Assembly (NCBI GenBank): GCA_946415695.1
Contig: CAMKTM010000092.1
Location: 1-9,167, forward strand
Source of the DNA: an uncultured Prevotellaceae bacterium
GTDB lineage: Bacteria > Bacteroidota > Bacteroidia > Bacteroidales > Bacteroidaceae
Direction: 5' to 3'
Length of the DNA stretch: 9,167 nt
The translations under genes and the position numbers were made by a program. The notes beneath the pieces are model-generated. The model saw only the letters and a program-made list of their open reading frames with translations. It did not search any database and was not told where the DNA came from. Each line of letters starts with the position of its first letter. The first letter of the stretch is position 1. Below, one piece after another: positions 1 to 6,984 of the stretch.

Positions 1-69
1 AAGGCGTGCCGCGTTGGCAATAAAGGCGTGCCACGTTTGACAATAAGCCGTGCCTTTATAGAAATAATA
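1..69. repeat. 22-bp tandem repeat array, left copy (three units, may continue beyond the window)
   Basis: Units begin at 4, 26 and 48, an exact 22-bp period. Each starts gcgtgcc (ccgtgcc in the third) followed by a cgtt-type core and an AT-rich tail around caataa. The units diverge from one another and the third is the most degenerate. The same 22-bp unit, same strand, recurs in the array at 6985-7135. There are no unique spacers between units, so this is not CRISPR. Because the array starts at base 1, its true length is unknown. Confidence 0.85.
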
Positions 70-140
70 GGTGTACGTGAAAAACACCCCGAAGGGGCAG
101 AAAGATGTCAGCCCAGGGCAGCGCCCTAGGCTGACATCTT
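70..140. repeat. Strong hairpin with small leading stem-loops
   Basis: Positions 102-113 (aagatgtcagcc) pair perfectly with 129-140 (ggctgacatctt). After one mismatch, five further pairs (115-119 with 123-127) close a 3-nt loop at 120-122. Just upstream are two small overlapping stems: ggtgt/acacc (70-74/84-88) and cccc-gaa-gggg (87-97). No run of T follows the large stem on either strand, so it does not look like a classical intrinsic terminator. A diverged relative of the core (gcccagggc-nnCG-ccc) lies at 6792-6828, which suggests a dispersed palindromic element. Confidence 0.75.
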
Positions 141-147
141 AATGGTC

Positions 148-262
148 TTTCTTCGGCAAAAGCCTCAGGCGCAGGCGGAGCAGGCCGAATTCAAGGCAAT
201 TCGTGGTCAATTCATGGTAATTATATGTTTAAGAAGAAACACTAATTACCATGAATTGACCA
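148..262. repeat. Dispersed intergenic repeat ending in a 20-bp perfect inverted repeat
   Basis: Positions 151-171 (cttcggcaaaagcctcaggcg with its flank) match the reverse complement of 2848-2867 with one mismatch and one indel, and gcaattcgtggt at 196-207 is identical to 2896-2907. So this is one copy of a repeat also found upstream of the HAD gene. At its right end, 204-223 and 243-262 are perfect 20-bp inverted arms around a 19-nt loop. A small stem, cgcga/tcgcg (268-272/279-283), follows. On the minus strand the large hairpin lies about 38 nt beyond the stop codon of the Big_2 gene, so it may protect or end that transcript, but there is no T-tract. Confidence 0.75.
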
Positions 263-299
263 TGCTCCGCGACTACAATCGCGCCCTTGTGCTAAAGCA

Positions 300-1859
300 T
301 CAAGGAACGCGGACAGGACGGACACTAAGACCTAAGAAGCGATAGAAACGAACGCTCGAGGTATTCCAGTCTATGTTGACGGCATAAGAATTGAAGTTAA
401 GGACGTACGCGTTGCAGGGGGTGGTCGAGAAGAGCGAACGCGACCAATAACTAGAAGTTACTTCTACGGAGGGAGAACTCCATGCGTAATAGCCCGCAGC
501 GGGCAGGAAAATGCTGTTGCCGTTGCTCTTGCTCGTAATTTTGCAGCCATTAACGCCATTCAGCTGTGTCCACTCCATTGTGGTGTTGGCACTGTTGGAC
601 AGCTCTTTTAATTGGTCGAGGCTCGGCATCTGCCAGCCGCTGCCCCAGTTGGCAGTTGCGGCATCGTCCGCAGGCAAGAGTTCAATCAAGTTGTCTGTAA
701 AGCCATCATTGCCACGGTTTTCCTGTGTGCAGTACTTCGTCATTGTGTATTCACCGCCGTTGCTGTACTTGTACGAGGCCCAATCGTATTTGCTCTTCGG
801 CTCTGTCTCGCCCCAGGCAAAGTAATCGCCATACTCCTCGGGGCTGTTTGCACCGACGTTGCATGTCGCCCAAAGCGTGCCTGAAGGCAAGCCGAGGTCA
901 ACGTACTCGTGAATTGGAAGCACCGTTACCTGGCATTCTGCATACTTGCCGCTGCCGTCCATGGCGCGGCAGGTGATGGTGCAGGTGCCGACTTCCACGC
1001 CTGTTACCACACCGTTATCTACCGTGGCAACCGCCTTGTCGCTGCTCTCCCATGCCAAGTTTTTATTCGCGGCATTGTCTGGATAGACGGTAGCCGTGAT
1101 TGTCCGCGTCGCGCCGGCTTTAATAGAGGCTGACGTTTCGTCCAAAATGATTTCCGAGACATACACGATGTCGCTCACCGTCACCTTGCACTCGGCATAG
1201 ACACCGCTGCCGTCCGTGGCGCGGCAGGTAATGGTGCAGGTGCCTACGGCGTTGGCAATGACTTTACCCTTCTTGCTCACCTCTGCCACCTCTTCGTTGC
1301 TGCTCTCCCACGTCACGGACGGGTTGTCGGCATCAACGGGAAGCACAGTGGCGGATAGGTCCTTCGTCGCATCGGGCAAAAGCGCAAGCGATGTTTCGCT
1401 CAATACAATCTCCTGAACGAGCACAGGCTGAGGCGATGTAGCCCAGACGGCAACCTCGTTGTTGCACCATTCGCTGACTGTCATCTTGTTGGCCGTCAAC
1501 TCGAGAACGCGGAAGTTGGTGACTGGCAAGCCTGCTGCGTTGTAGATGAGAACAGTTCCCTGGTAGGGGAAGAACTTATAGGTGCCGCCGGAAAGGTAGT
1601 CCGTCGTGCCGTCCTCATTGAAAGTAATGGTCTCGGTCTTCGACTTGTACCACTTCTTTGCAATGCACTGGTTGACGGGCGTGAAGGGGCCGAACTCCTC
1701 GTCTGTGCCGATGCCGTCGTAGAACACGATGCTGTCCGTGCGCAGGCTGAACTGCGCAACTGTGCCGTCACTCTTGTAAACGCGGAAGCCTTGCCCCCAC
1801 GACATCTGCAAGCCTGCCACCATTAGCAACAAGGCTGCAAGGAAACTCTTTCTTTTCAT
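300..1859 (-). CDS. Secreted protein with two Big_2 (bacterial Ig-like) domains and a Bacteroidetes C-terminal domain
   Basis: The product is 519 aa from the ATG at 1859. The open frame extends to 1958, but this ATG is chosen because it opens a textbook signal peptide (KRK, hydrophobic LAALLLMVAG, cleavage near SWGQ-G, about residue 23). Residues 24-50 carry the short VYKSDGTVAQFSLRTDSIVFY motif region common at the start of secreted Bacteroidetes proteins. Residues 62-140 look like a small beta-rich, possibly lipocalin-like, domain. Residues 147-229 and 231-314 are two Big_2 domains, each with VTWESS or LAWESS and a GTCTITCRA...DGSG.YAEC core. Residues 315-519 form a C-terminal domain beginning YVDLGLPSGTLWATCNVGA and ending LSVRPVR, a type widespread in Bacteroidetes and reminiscent of the Fibrobacter major paralogous / DUF1566-like domains. 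The ligand and function are unknown; an extracellular or cell-surface role is inferred. No lipobox and no recognisable type IX sorting tail are seen. It is probably monocistronic, with a long structured leader and the promoter at 2027-2058. Confidence 0.9.
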   Translation of the reverse strand: MKRKSFLAALLLMVAGLQMSWGQGFRVYKSDGTVAQFSLRTDSIVFYDGIGTDEEFGPFTPVNQCIAKKWYKSKTETITFNEDGTTDYLSGGTYKFFPYQGTVLIYNAAGLPVTNFRVLELTANKMTVSEWCNNEVAVWATSPQPVLVQEIVLSETSLALLPDATKDLSATVLPVDADNPSVTWESSNEEVAEVSKKGKVIANAVGTCTITCRATDGSGVYAECKVTVSDIVYVSEIILDETSASIKAGATRTITATVYPDNAANKNLAWESSDKAVATVDNGVVTGVEVGTCTITCRAMDGSGKYAECQVTVLPIHEYVDLGLPSGTLWATCNVGANSPEEYGDYFAWGETEPKSKYDWASYKYSNGGEYTMTKYCTQENRGNDGFTDNLIELLPADDAATANWGSGWQMPSLDQLKELSNSANTTMEWTQLNGVNGCKITSKSNGNSIFLPAAGYYAWSSPSVEVTSSYWSRSLFSTTPCNAYVLNFNSYAVNIDWNTSSVRFYRFLGLSVRPVRVP

Positions 1860-1923
1860 CTTCTTGATTTTATTATGGTTATTCTTTTCTTTGTCCGTTA
1901 TGATAAGGAGGGGCATAAACGCA

Positions 1924-1968
1924 GCGTACACGCACACGAGAGGGTTTCCCTCACGCATGCGTGTACGC
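1924..1968 (-). other. Hairpin in the predicted 5' leader of the Big_2 gene
   Basis: Arms gcgtacacgc (1924-1933) and gcgtgtacgc (1959-1968) are perfect 10-bp complements, extended by the pair 1934/1958. After internal mismatches come pairs 1937-1938/1954-1955 and a 5-bp stem gaggg/ccctc (1940-1944/1948-1952) with a TTT loop. It lies between the promoter at 2027-2058 and the start codon at 1859, so it would fall within a leader of about 160 nt. No U-run follows it in transcript orientation, which argues against an intrinsic terminator for the HAD gene upstream. A leader regulatory or stability role is inference. Confidence 0.55.
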
Positions 1969-2026
1969 GCGTATATAATATATAATGTGTGCCGCTTTCA
2001 TGGCGTTCTTTATTCCTTAACGAGAA

Positions 2027-2058
2027 CAAAGATACACTTTTCTGTTCATCTTGCCAAA
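2027..2058 (-). promoter_or_regulatory. Bacteroidetes-type promoter of the Big_2 gene
   Basis: Read on the minus strand, TTTG (2058-2055) is followed after exactly 20 nt by TATCTTTG (2034-2027), matching the Bacteroidetes sigma-70 consensus TTTG-N19-21-TAnnTTTG. Transcription should start near 2020, giving a leader of about 160 nt before the ATG at 1859. Confidence 0.8.
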
Positions 2059-2135
2059 TTATGCAGACTTTTTTTCCCTCACTCGTCACAAAATGCAGGC
2101 AAGACACATCGTTTTTGTCCTGCCACAGCACATTT

Positions 2136-2834
2136 CTATTCCCTCAACAGGCGTGCCACGTCCATTAAGCCCGGCACGACGATGTCTGCTCCGGCATCCC
2201 GCAGGATTTTGTCCTCAAGCGGACCAGTGTTGGCGGCAATAGTGAAGATGCCGGCACCTTTCGCCGACTCCACTCCAAGGGGGGCATTCTCCACGACGAT
2301 GGCCTCCTCGGCCTTGACCCCTGCCTTCTGCAACCCCATGAGATAGGGCTCAGGGTCAGGCTTGCCACGTTCAACGTCGAAGCCCGTCACCATCAGTTCC
2401 TGACGGAAGAAGCCGGGATAGTGTACCTCAAGGTGTTCGAGCAAGGAGGTCTGCGCGCTGCCTGTCACAAGGACAATCTTGCAGCCCAAGGCCTTAGCAG
2501 CCGTCAGGGCTTCGAACGCACCCGGCATCGGCTTCGGCTCCGGACAGGTGTTGAACACCGCTGCCTTGGCCGCATAGATGCGCTCTATCTCCTCCGGCGT
2601 AGCATCGCGTCCCCAATAACGCTGAGCCAGGATGTTAATCGTACCGCTGCCAGTCCTGCCTTCGTGCAGGTAAGCTTCGTAGGCCGTCATCTCCAGCCCG
2701 AACTGCGTCATGGCGTGCGACCACGCATAAGCATGGTTCGGCATACTGTCGAACAGCACACCGTCCATATCGAACAGCACTGCTTTAAGACTATCGGTAT
2801 TCAACGGACAAATACTTTTTACCACGAATTGCAC
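2136..2834 (-). CDS. HAD-superfamily hydrolase, beta-phosphoglucomutase-like (subfamily IA) phosphatase
   Basis: The maximal product is 232 aa. HAD motif I is DMDGVLFDS with nucleophile D22 and acid/base D24; the helical cap follows (about residues 30-100); motif II is VTGS (T124), motif III RGKPDPEPY (K158), and motif IV VVENAPLGVESA (E182; N183 stands where many relatives have Asp). The family uses an Asp-phosphate intermediate and Mg2+ on sugar phosphates or other small phosphoesters; the substrate cannot be read from sequence. The start is doubtful. The longest frame begins at a GTG (2834) inside the dispersed repeat at 2821-2907, and a second GTG follows at 2825. A TTG at 2804 (product beginning MNTDSLKAVLFD) would give the usual family N-terminus. 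There is no ATG before the catalytic motif. The gene lies 91 nt after pgi with no good promoter between, so co-transcription with pgi is likely. Confidence 0.9.
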   Translation of the reverse strand: MQFVVKSICPLNTDSLKAVLFDMDGVLFDSMPNHAYAWSHAMTQFGLEMTAYEAYLHEGRTGSGTINILAQRYWGRDATPEEIERIYAAKAAVFNTCPEPKPMPGAFEALTAAKALGCKIVLVTGSAQTSLLEHLEVHYPGFFRQELMVTGFDVERGKPDPEPYLMGLQKAGVKAEEAIVVENAPLGVESAKGAGIFTIAANTGPLEDKILRDAGADIVVPGLMDVARLLRE

Positions 2835-2907
2835 GAATTGTACGTTCCGCCTGAGGCCTTGCCGAAGAATTGGCTATGCCATTGGAGGCATCAGGGCAAT
2901 TCGTGGT
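2821..2907. repeat. Dispersed intergenic repeat with 12-bp terminal inverted repeats
   Basis: Positions 2821-2832 (accacgaattgc) and 2896-2907 (gcaattcgtggt) are perfect inverted repeats, and a shorter direct copy, cacgaattg, follows the left arm. The interior 2848-2867 is the reverse complement of the left-hand copy at 151-171, and the right arm is identical to 196-207. At 87 bp with inverted ends and no coding capacity it resembles a MITE/REP-like element. It fills most of the gap between pgi and the HAD gene and overlaps the longest reading of the HAD N-terminus. Confidence 0.75.
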
Positions 2908-2925
2908 TGTATAAAACGGTTGATG

Positions 2926-4266
2926 TTATTCTTCTGCGAGACGTTTGCGAATAGCTTCAGTCTCCTTCTCGTAGCCGGGTTTGCCGAGCAGGGCAAACAT
3001 GTTCTTCTTGTAAGCCTCAACGCCGGGCTGGTTGAAGGGATTGACGCCGAGGATGAGACCGCTCACGCCACAAGCCTTCTCGAAGAAGTAAATCATCTGA
3101 CCGATGTAGTACTCGTTCAGGCGAGGCACGATGAGGCGCATGTTGGGTACGCCGCCGTCGACGTGTGCCAGCTGAGTGCCGAGCTCTGCCATTTTGTTCA
3201 CTTCGTCCACGCGCTTGCCTGCCAGGAAGTTCAGGCCGTCCAGGTTCTCCTCGTCGCTGGGGAAGAGCAGTTTGTGCTCCGTCTCTTCTACGCTGACGAC
3301 TGTCTCGAAGATGCTGCGCTCGCCTTCCTGAATCCACTGTCCCATCGAGTGGAGGTCGGTCGAGAAGTCAACGGCAGCGGTGAAGATGCCCTTGTGGTCC
3401 TTGCCTTCGCTCTCGCCATAGAGTTGCTTCCACCATTCGTTCATGTAGTGGAGCTTTGGCTGGAAGTTGACGAGAATCTCAATTTTCTTGCCGTTCTGAT
3501 AGAGTGCGTTGCGCACGGCTGCATATTGCAGGCAGATGTTCTGCTCGAAGGGGACGTCGGCAGCGACGGCCTTCTCCATGTCGGCAGCGCCCTGCACGAG
3601 CTTGGCAATGTCGAAGCCTGCAACTGCGATGGGCAGCAGGCCGACGGGAGTGAGCACGCTGAAGCGGCCGCCCACGTTGTCGGGGATGACGAACGATGTG
3701 TAGCCTTCCTTGTCGGCACAGGTGCGAGCCGCGCCCTTCTTGGCATCGGTGACAGCCACGATGACCTTGCGAGCCATCTCTTTGCCGCGCTGCTGCTCGC
3801 ACTGCTTCTTGAGCAGACGGAAGGCAAGGGCCGTCTCGGTCGTGGTGCCGCTCTTGGAGATGTTGATGACGCCGAAGCGACGGTCCTTCAGATACTCGGT
3901 GAGTTCATAGAGATAGTCCTCGCCGATGTTGTTGCCGGCGAAGAGGATGTTGGGATTCTCGCCCTTGTTGACGAGCCACTGGAAGCTGTTGCCGAGCGCC
4001 TCGATGACGGCACGGGCACCAAGATAGCTGCCGCCGATGCCAGCCACAACCACGGTGTCGCAGTTCTCGCGAAGCGTCTGCACGCAAGCCTGGAGCTTCG
4101 TCATGAACTCGGCCGTGATGCTGCTGGGCAAGTGAAGCCAGCCAAGGAAATCATTACCTGCACAGGTGCCGGCCTCGAGTGCCTTCTGTGCCTCTTCTGC
4201 CTTCGGAGCGAAGGCTGCAATCTGCTCTGCACTCAGCAGAGCCTTGGAATAGTCAAGTTTTAACAT
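2926..4266 (-). CDS. pgi: Glucose-6-phosphate isomerase
   Basis: The product is 446 aa, the normal length of the short Bacillus-type isomerase. It interconverts glucose 6-phosphate and fructose 6-phosphate in the cytoplasm, serving glycolysis and gluconeogenesis. The first SIS domain has VVVAGIGGSYLGARA (72-86) and the phosphate-binding NISKSGTTTETALAF (135-149). Signature 1 is DNVGGRFSVLTPVG (196-209). The catalytic region has GESEGK (284-289; E285 is the expected base), LHSMGQ with H306, and signature 2 GLILGVNPFNQPGVEAYK (403-420), whose K420 is the expected catalytic lysine. The ATG at 4266 is the first start downstream of the promoter at 4337-4367, giving a leader of about 65 nt with a small cccct/agggg stem (4303-4315). 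The gene appears intact. The HAD phosphatase follows 91 nt after the stop and may share the transcript. Confidence 0.97.
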   Translation of the reverse strand: MLKLDYSKALLSAEQIAAFAPKAEEAQKALEAGTCAGNDFLGWLHLPSSITAEFMTKLQACVQTLRENCDTVVVAGIGGSYLGARAVIEALGNSFQWLVNKGENPNILFAGNNIGEDYLYELTEYLKDRRFGVINISKSGTTTETALAFRLLKKQCEQQRGKEMARKVIVAVTDAKKGAARTCADKEGYTSFVIPDNVGGRFSVLTPVGLLPIAVAGFDIAKLVQGAADMEKAVAADVPFEQNICLQYAAVRNALYQNGKKIEILVNFQPKLHYMNEWWKQLYGESEGKDHKGIFTAAVDFSTDLHSMGQWIQEGERSIFETVVSVEETEHKLLFPSDEENLDGLNFLAGKRVDEVNKMAELGTQLAHVDGGVPNMRLIVPRLNEYYIGQMIYFFEKACGVSGLILGVNPFNQPGVEAYKKNMFALLGKPGYEKETEAIRKRLAEE

Positions 4267-4336
4267 CTTATTTATTTACTATTTGACGATTTACTATTTA
4301 TTCCCCTTAAAGGGGGGTAGCGTTTTTTTTCGCGTG

Positions 4337-4367
4337 CAAAGGTACGACATTTAATTCACAATTCAAA
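4337..4367 (-). promoter_or_regulatory. Bacteroidetes-type promoter of pgi
   Basis: On the minus strand, TTTG (4367-4364) precedes TACCTTTG (4344-4337) by exactly 19 nt, a full match to TTTG-N19-TAnnTTTG. The predicted transcription start is near 4330, about 65 nt before the pgi ATG. Confidence 0.8.
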
Positions 4368-4421
4368 ATATATGAATTCATTTTAACCCATATCGGTCAT
4401 CAGACCAACACTTGTTATTCC

Positions 4422-6644
4422 TTAGCTTCTTGTGACGTTCTTGACGCCTTTGACGGTTTTGAGTTTCTTGATGAGTTGCTGGAGGCGGCTTGTGTCGTCG
4501 AGCATGACGGTGAGCGAGCCGTTGAAAAGGCCGTCGTTGCTGTCGATGCTGATGCTTCGCAACAGGATTTTCTCTTCCTTGCTGATGATATTGGTGATGT
4601 TGTTGACGATGCCGATGTCGTCGTTGCCAATGACGCGAAGTGTGATGGCGTACTGGCTGCCGCGCTTGCCTGCCCATTTGGCTTTGACGATGCGATAGCC
4701 GAAGCGTTGGCGAAGCTGAGGGGCATTGGGACAATCCTCTCTGTGAATCTTGATGCCGCCGCCGCTTGTGACGAAGCCAAAGACGGCATCGCCATAGACA
4801 GGCTGACAGCATCGTGCCATCTGGAAGTCAAGACCTTTGAGGTTCTGGTCGATGACGAGAACGTCCGACCCTCCATCTCCCTTTAGGGGGAGTTCCTTTT
4901 CTGGCAGCACAAACTGGTCGGCGGAAAGCCCCTCAGGTGTTTGCGGTGATGCTTTTCCGTGGTCGAAGCGTTGCTGCTGGGCGTAGGCTTCGAGGACAGC
5001 GTTCATGTCGAGCTTGCCGTCGGCGAGAGCGGCGTAGAAGTCCGTGACGATGCGATAGCCGAGTTTCGTCATGGTATGCATCAGGACTGGTTCCTCGTAG
5101 TCGAGCTTCTTGTTTTTCATCTTGCGCTCCAACTCTTCTTTGGCAAGCAATGCCTGCCGGCTTTCCATCTCTTTGAGACTTTGCCGGACTTTTGCCCTTG
5201 CCCGAGTGGTTGTGACGATGCCCAGCCAATCCTGCTTGGGTGTCTGGTTGCTGCTGGTGAGGATTTCCACTTGGTCGCCGCTTTGCAGTTTCTGGCGAAT
5301 GGTGACATTCTTGCCGCCGATGCGAGCGCCTACGCAATTGTTGCCGACTTTCGAATGGATGTGATAGGCGAAGTCGAGCACCGTGGCACCCATCGGAAGC
5401 TTGAAGATGTCGCCCTTGGGCGTAAAGACGAACACCTCGTCTTCTTTCAGGTCGAGGCGGAACTGGTCCATCAACAGAGCATCGTCGTTCGTTTCCAAAG
5501 CACTTCGTACGCCGGCCAGCCATTCCTCCACGCCGCTTTCGCCCGACCGTATGCCCTTGTACCGCCAATGAGCGGCAAGTCCGTGTTCGGCGATGTCGTC
5601 CATCCTCTCCGTCCTGATTTGCACTTCCACCCATTTCTGTTCGGGGCCGAGAACCGTGATGTGGAGGCTTTCGTAGCCGTTGCTTTTGGGCACGGAGAGC
5701 CAGTCGCGCATTCGTTTCGGATTGCTCTGATACATGTCTGTGACGATGCTGAACACCTGCCAGCACTCCATCTTCTCGCGTTCGGGAGGCGACTGGAGGA
5801 TGATGCGAATGGCAAAGAGGTCATAGACGCCATCCACATCGACTTGCTGCTTCTGCATCTTCTGCCAGATGCTGTGGATGCTTTTGGTGCGGCCCTTCAT
5901 GTGATAATGCAGGCCTGCCGCTTTCAACTTCTCGTCGAGGGGTTTCAGGAAGCGCTCGATGTAGGCATCCCTGCTGCGTTTCGTCTCGTTGAGTTTCTCT
6001 TTGATATGGTAGTAGGCATCGTGCTCAAGATATTTCAAGCTCAAGTCCTCCAGCTCGCTTTTAAGTTTGTAGAGGCCGAGCTTATGTGCCAGCGGAGCAT
6101 AGAGATAGGCGGCTTCCATCGATACCTTCTTTTGTGCCTCGACGTTCGGCGTGTCCTTGATTTGCCGCATGACGCAGACGCGGTTGGCTATCATGACGAG
6201 GATGACGCGCATGTCTTCGGCAAAGGTGACAAGCAGGCTGCGGAAGTTTTCGCTCCCGACGGTTGCGCTCTTGGTATAGAGTTCGCGGATGCGCATCAGG
6301 CCATGCAGGATGTGGGCCACCTCTTCGCCGAAGTCCTTGCGTATCTCGTCGAGCGAAGCCGCACCGCTCTTGACCATCGACCATAGCAGCACGCTCAGCA
6401 CGCTGCCTCTCGACAGGCCTATCTCCTCGACCACGATGAGGGCTGTCTCCGCATCCTTCACGACCGGATTGATGCCGAAGACGTCTCTTTGAAGCAAACC
6501 CTGCTCCACGGCTCTGTCCAAGTAGCTGTGTATCCTTTCCTCGTCTTCTTTCCGAACTATGTCGGCAGCAATACGGAGGAGTTCCCCCTTCACGGCCTCG
6601 AGGCGGACACGTTCCTCGTCGGTAAAGAACTTGACTGACTTCAT
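4422..6644 (-). CDS. relA: RelA/SpoT homologue, (p)ppGpp synthetase with degenerate hydrolase domain
   Basis: The product is 740 aa with the full long-RSH domain order: N-terminal HD-type domain (about 25-200), synthetase (about 235-365), TGS (about 402-464), helical region, zinc-finger/RIS with RCC...H...C (C612, C613, H634, C638), and ACT (about 665-738). The synthetase motifs are intact: GRTKSIHSIW (251-260), YDLFAIRI (274-281), NGYESLH (322-328) and EVQIRT (340-345). It should transfer pyrophosphate from ATP to GDP/GTP in the stringent response, and the TGS-ACT regulatory half suggests ribosome and uncharged-tRNA sensing. The hydrolase residues are lost: the HD pair aligns with W88-S89, the ED pair with K92-S93, and the later Asp of ADR with N154. 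It is therefore probably synthetase-only, like E. coli RelA, although it carries a basic RMRD (311-314) where E. coli RelA has EXDD. The ATG at 6644 follows the -7 box at 6685-6692 by about 40 nt. The symbol is by function; orthology to E. coli relA is not implied. Confidence 0.95.
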   Translation of the reverse strand: MKSVKFFTDEERVRLEAVKGELLRIAADIVRKEDEERIHSYLDRAVEQGLLQRDVFGINPVVKDAETALIVVEEIGLSRGSVLSVLLWSMVKSGAASLDEIRKDFGEEVAHILHGLMRIRELYTKSATVGSENFRSLLVTFAEDMRVILVMIANRVCVMRQIKDTPNVEAQKKVSMEAAYLYAPLAHKLGLYKLKSELEDLSLKYLEHDAYYHIKEKLNETKRSRDAYIERFLKPLDEKLKAAGLHYHMKGRTKSIHSIWQKMQKQQVDVDGVYDLFAIRIILQSPPEREKMECWQVFSIVTDMYQSNPKRMRDWLSVPKSNGYESLHITVLGPEQKWVEVQIRTERMDDIAEHGLAAHWRYKGIRSGESGVEEWLAGVRSALETNDDALLMDQFRLDLKEDEVFVFTPKGDIFKLPMGATVLDFAYHIHSKVGNNCVGARIGGKNVTIRQKLQSGDQVEILTSSNQTPKQDWLGIVTTTRARAKVRQSLKEMESRQALLAKEELERKMKNKKLDYEEPVLMHTMTKLGYRIVTDFYAALADGKLDMNAVLEAYAQQQRFDHGKASPQTPEGLSADQFVLPEKELPLKGDGGSDVLVIDQNLKGLDFQMARCCQPVYGDAVFGFVTSGGGIKIHREDCPNAPQLRQRFGYRIVKAKWAGKRGSQYAITLRVIGNDDIGIVNNITNIISKEEKILLRSISIDSNDGLFNGSLTVMLDDTSRLQQLIKKLKTVKGVKNVTRS

Positions 6645-6684
6645 TTCCTATAATATATAAGTTTCCCTTTTACATACTGAAGCA

Positions 6685-6692
6685 CAAAGGTA
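6685..6692 (-). promoter_or_regulatory. Promoter -7 element of the RelA/SpoT gene
   Basis: TACCTTTG on the minus strand (6692-6685) matches TAnnTTTG and lies about 40 nt upstream of the ATG at 6644. No clean TTTG is found at the expected upstream distance, so the -33 side is weak. Confidence 0.6.
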
Positions 6693-6791
6693 CAACTTTT
6701 TTTGCTCTTTCAGTGAATTTCTGAGTTAAGAATTATAAATTATGACTTGTTTATTATCATTTGTGTCCGGTAAAGTCGGCCTGCTGCCATT

Positions 6792-6865
6792 AAGCTGTCT
6801 GCCCAGGGCTGCGTCCCAAGCCCCTGACAATCACATTTTGCACTCGATGCCGATGGTATCGAGTG
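6792..6865. repeat. Degenerate copy of the left-hand hairpin, plus an 8-bp hairpin
   Basis: Positions 6792-6828 align with the hairpin at 102-140 (shared gcccagggc, gcg.ccc and ctgaca blocks), but the stem is broken by substitutions and extra bases. Immediately after, cactcgat (6841-6848) pairs perfectly with atcgagtg (6858-6865) around a 9-nt loop. No function is visible. Confidence 0.45.
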
Positions 6866-6984
6866 TGTAGGAGATGATACGCCAATTGACACCAATAAAT
6901 AACAATGAGGTGGTCAAGCATTAGTTTTCGCGAACATCGGACGCTTCGTCTCGGAAATAACAGCATGGCCTTATTTCAAACAAG

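Noticed and set aside
142..345. 67-codon plus-strand frame at the left end
   Set aside because: It runs through the dispersed repeat and the hairpin and into the end of the Big_2 gene on the other strand; no protein features.
2920..4263. 447-codon open frame on the plus strand, opposite pgi
   Set aside because: It is the full antisense shadow of pgi, with low-complexity Leu/Ala/Val/Glu translation and no family motif, while the minus strand is unmistakably pgi.
4303..4317. cccct/agggg stem upstream of pgi as an intrinsic terminator
   Set aside because: It lies between the pgi promoter and start codon, with a 5-bp stem and 3-nt loop, so it is at most a small leader hairpin.
4959..6386. 475-codon open frame on the plus strand opposite the RelA/SpoT gene
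   Set aside because: Antisense shadow produced by the codon bias of the real gene; no domain or credible start context.
6845..6915. Minus-strand frame ending WRIISYTLDTIGIECKM, possible gene remnant
   Set aside because: Only about 29 codons after a stop, no recognised family, and it overlaps a perfect hairpin; too little to call a pseudogene.
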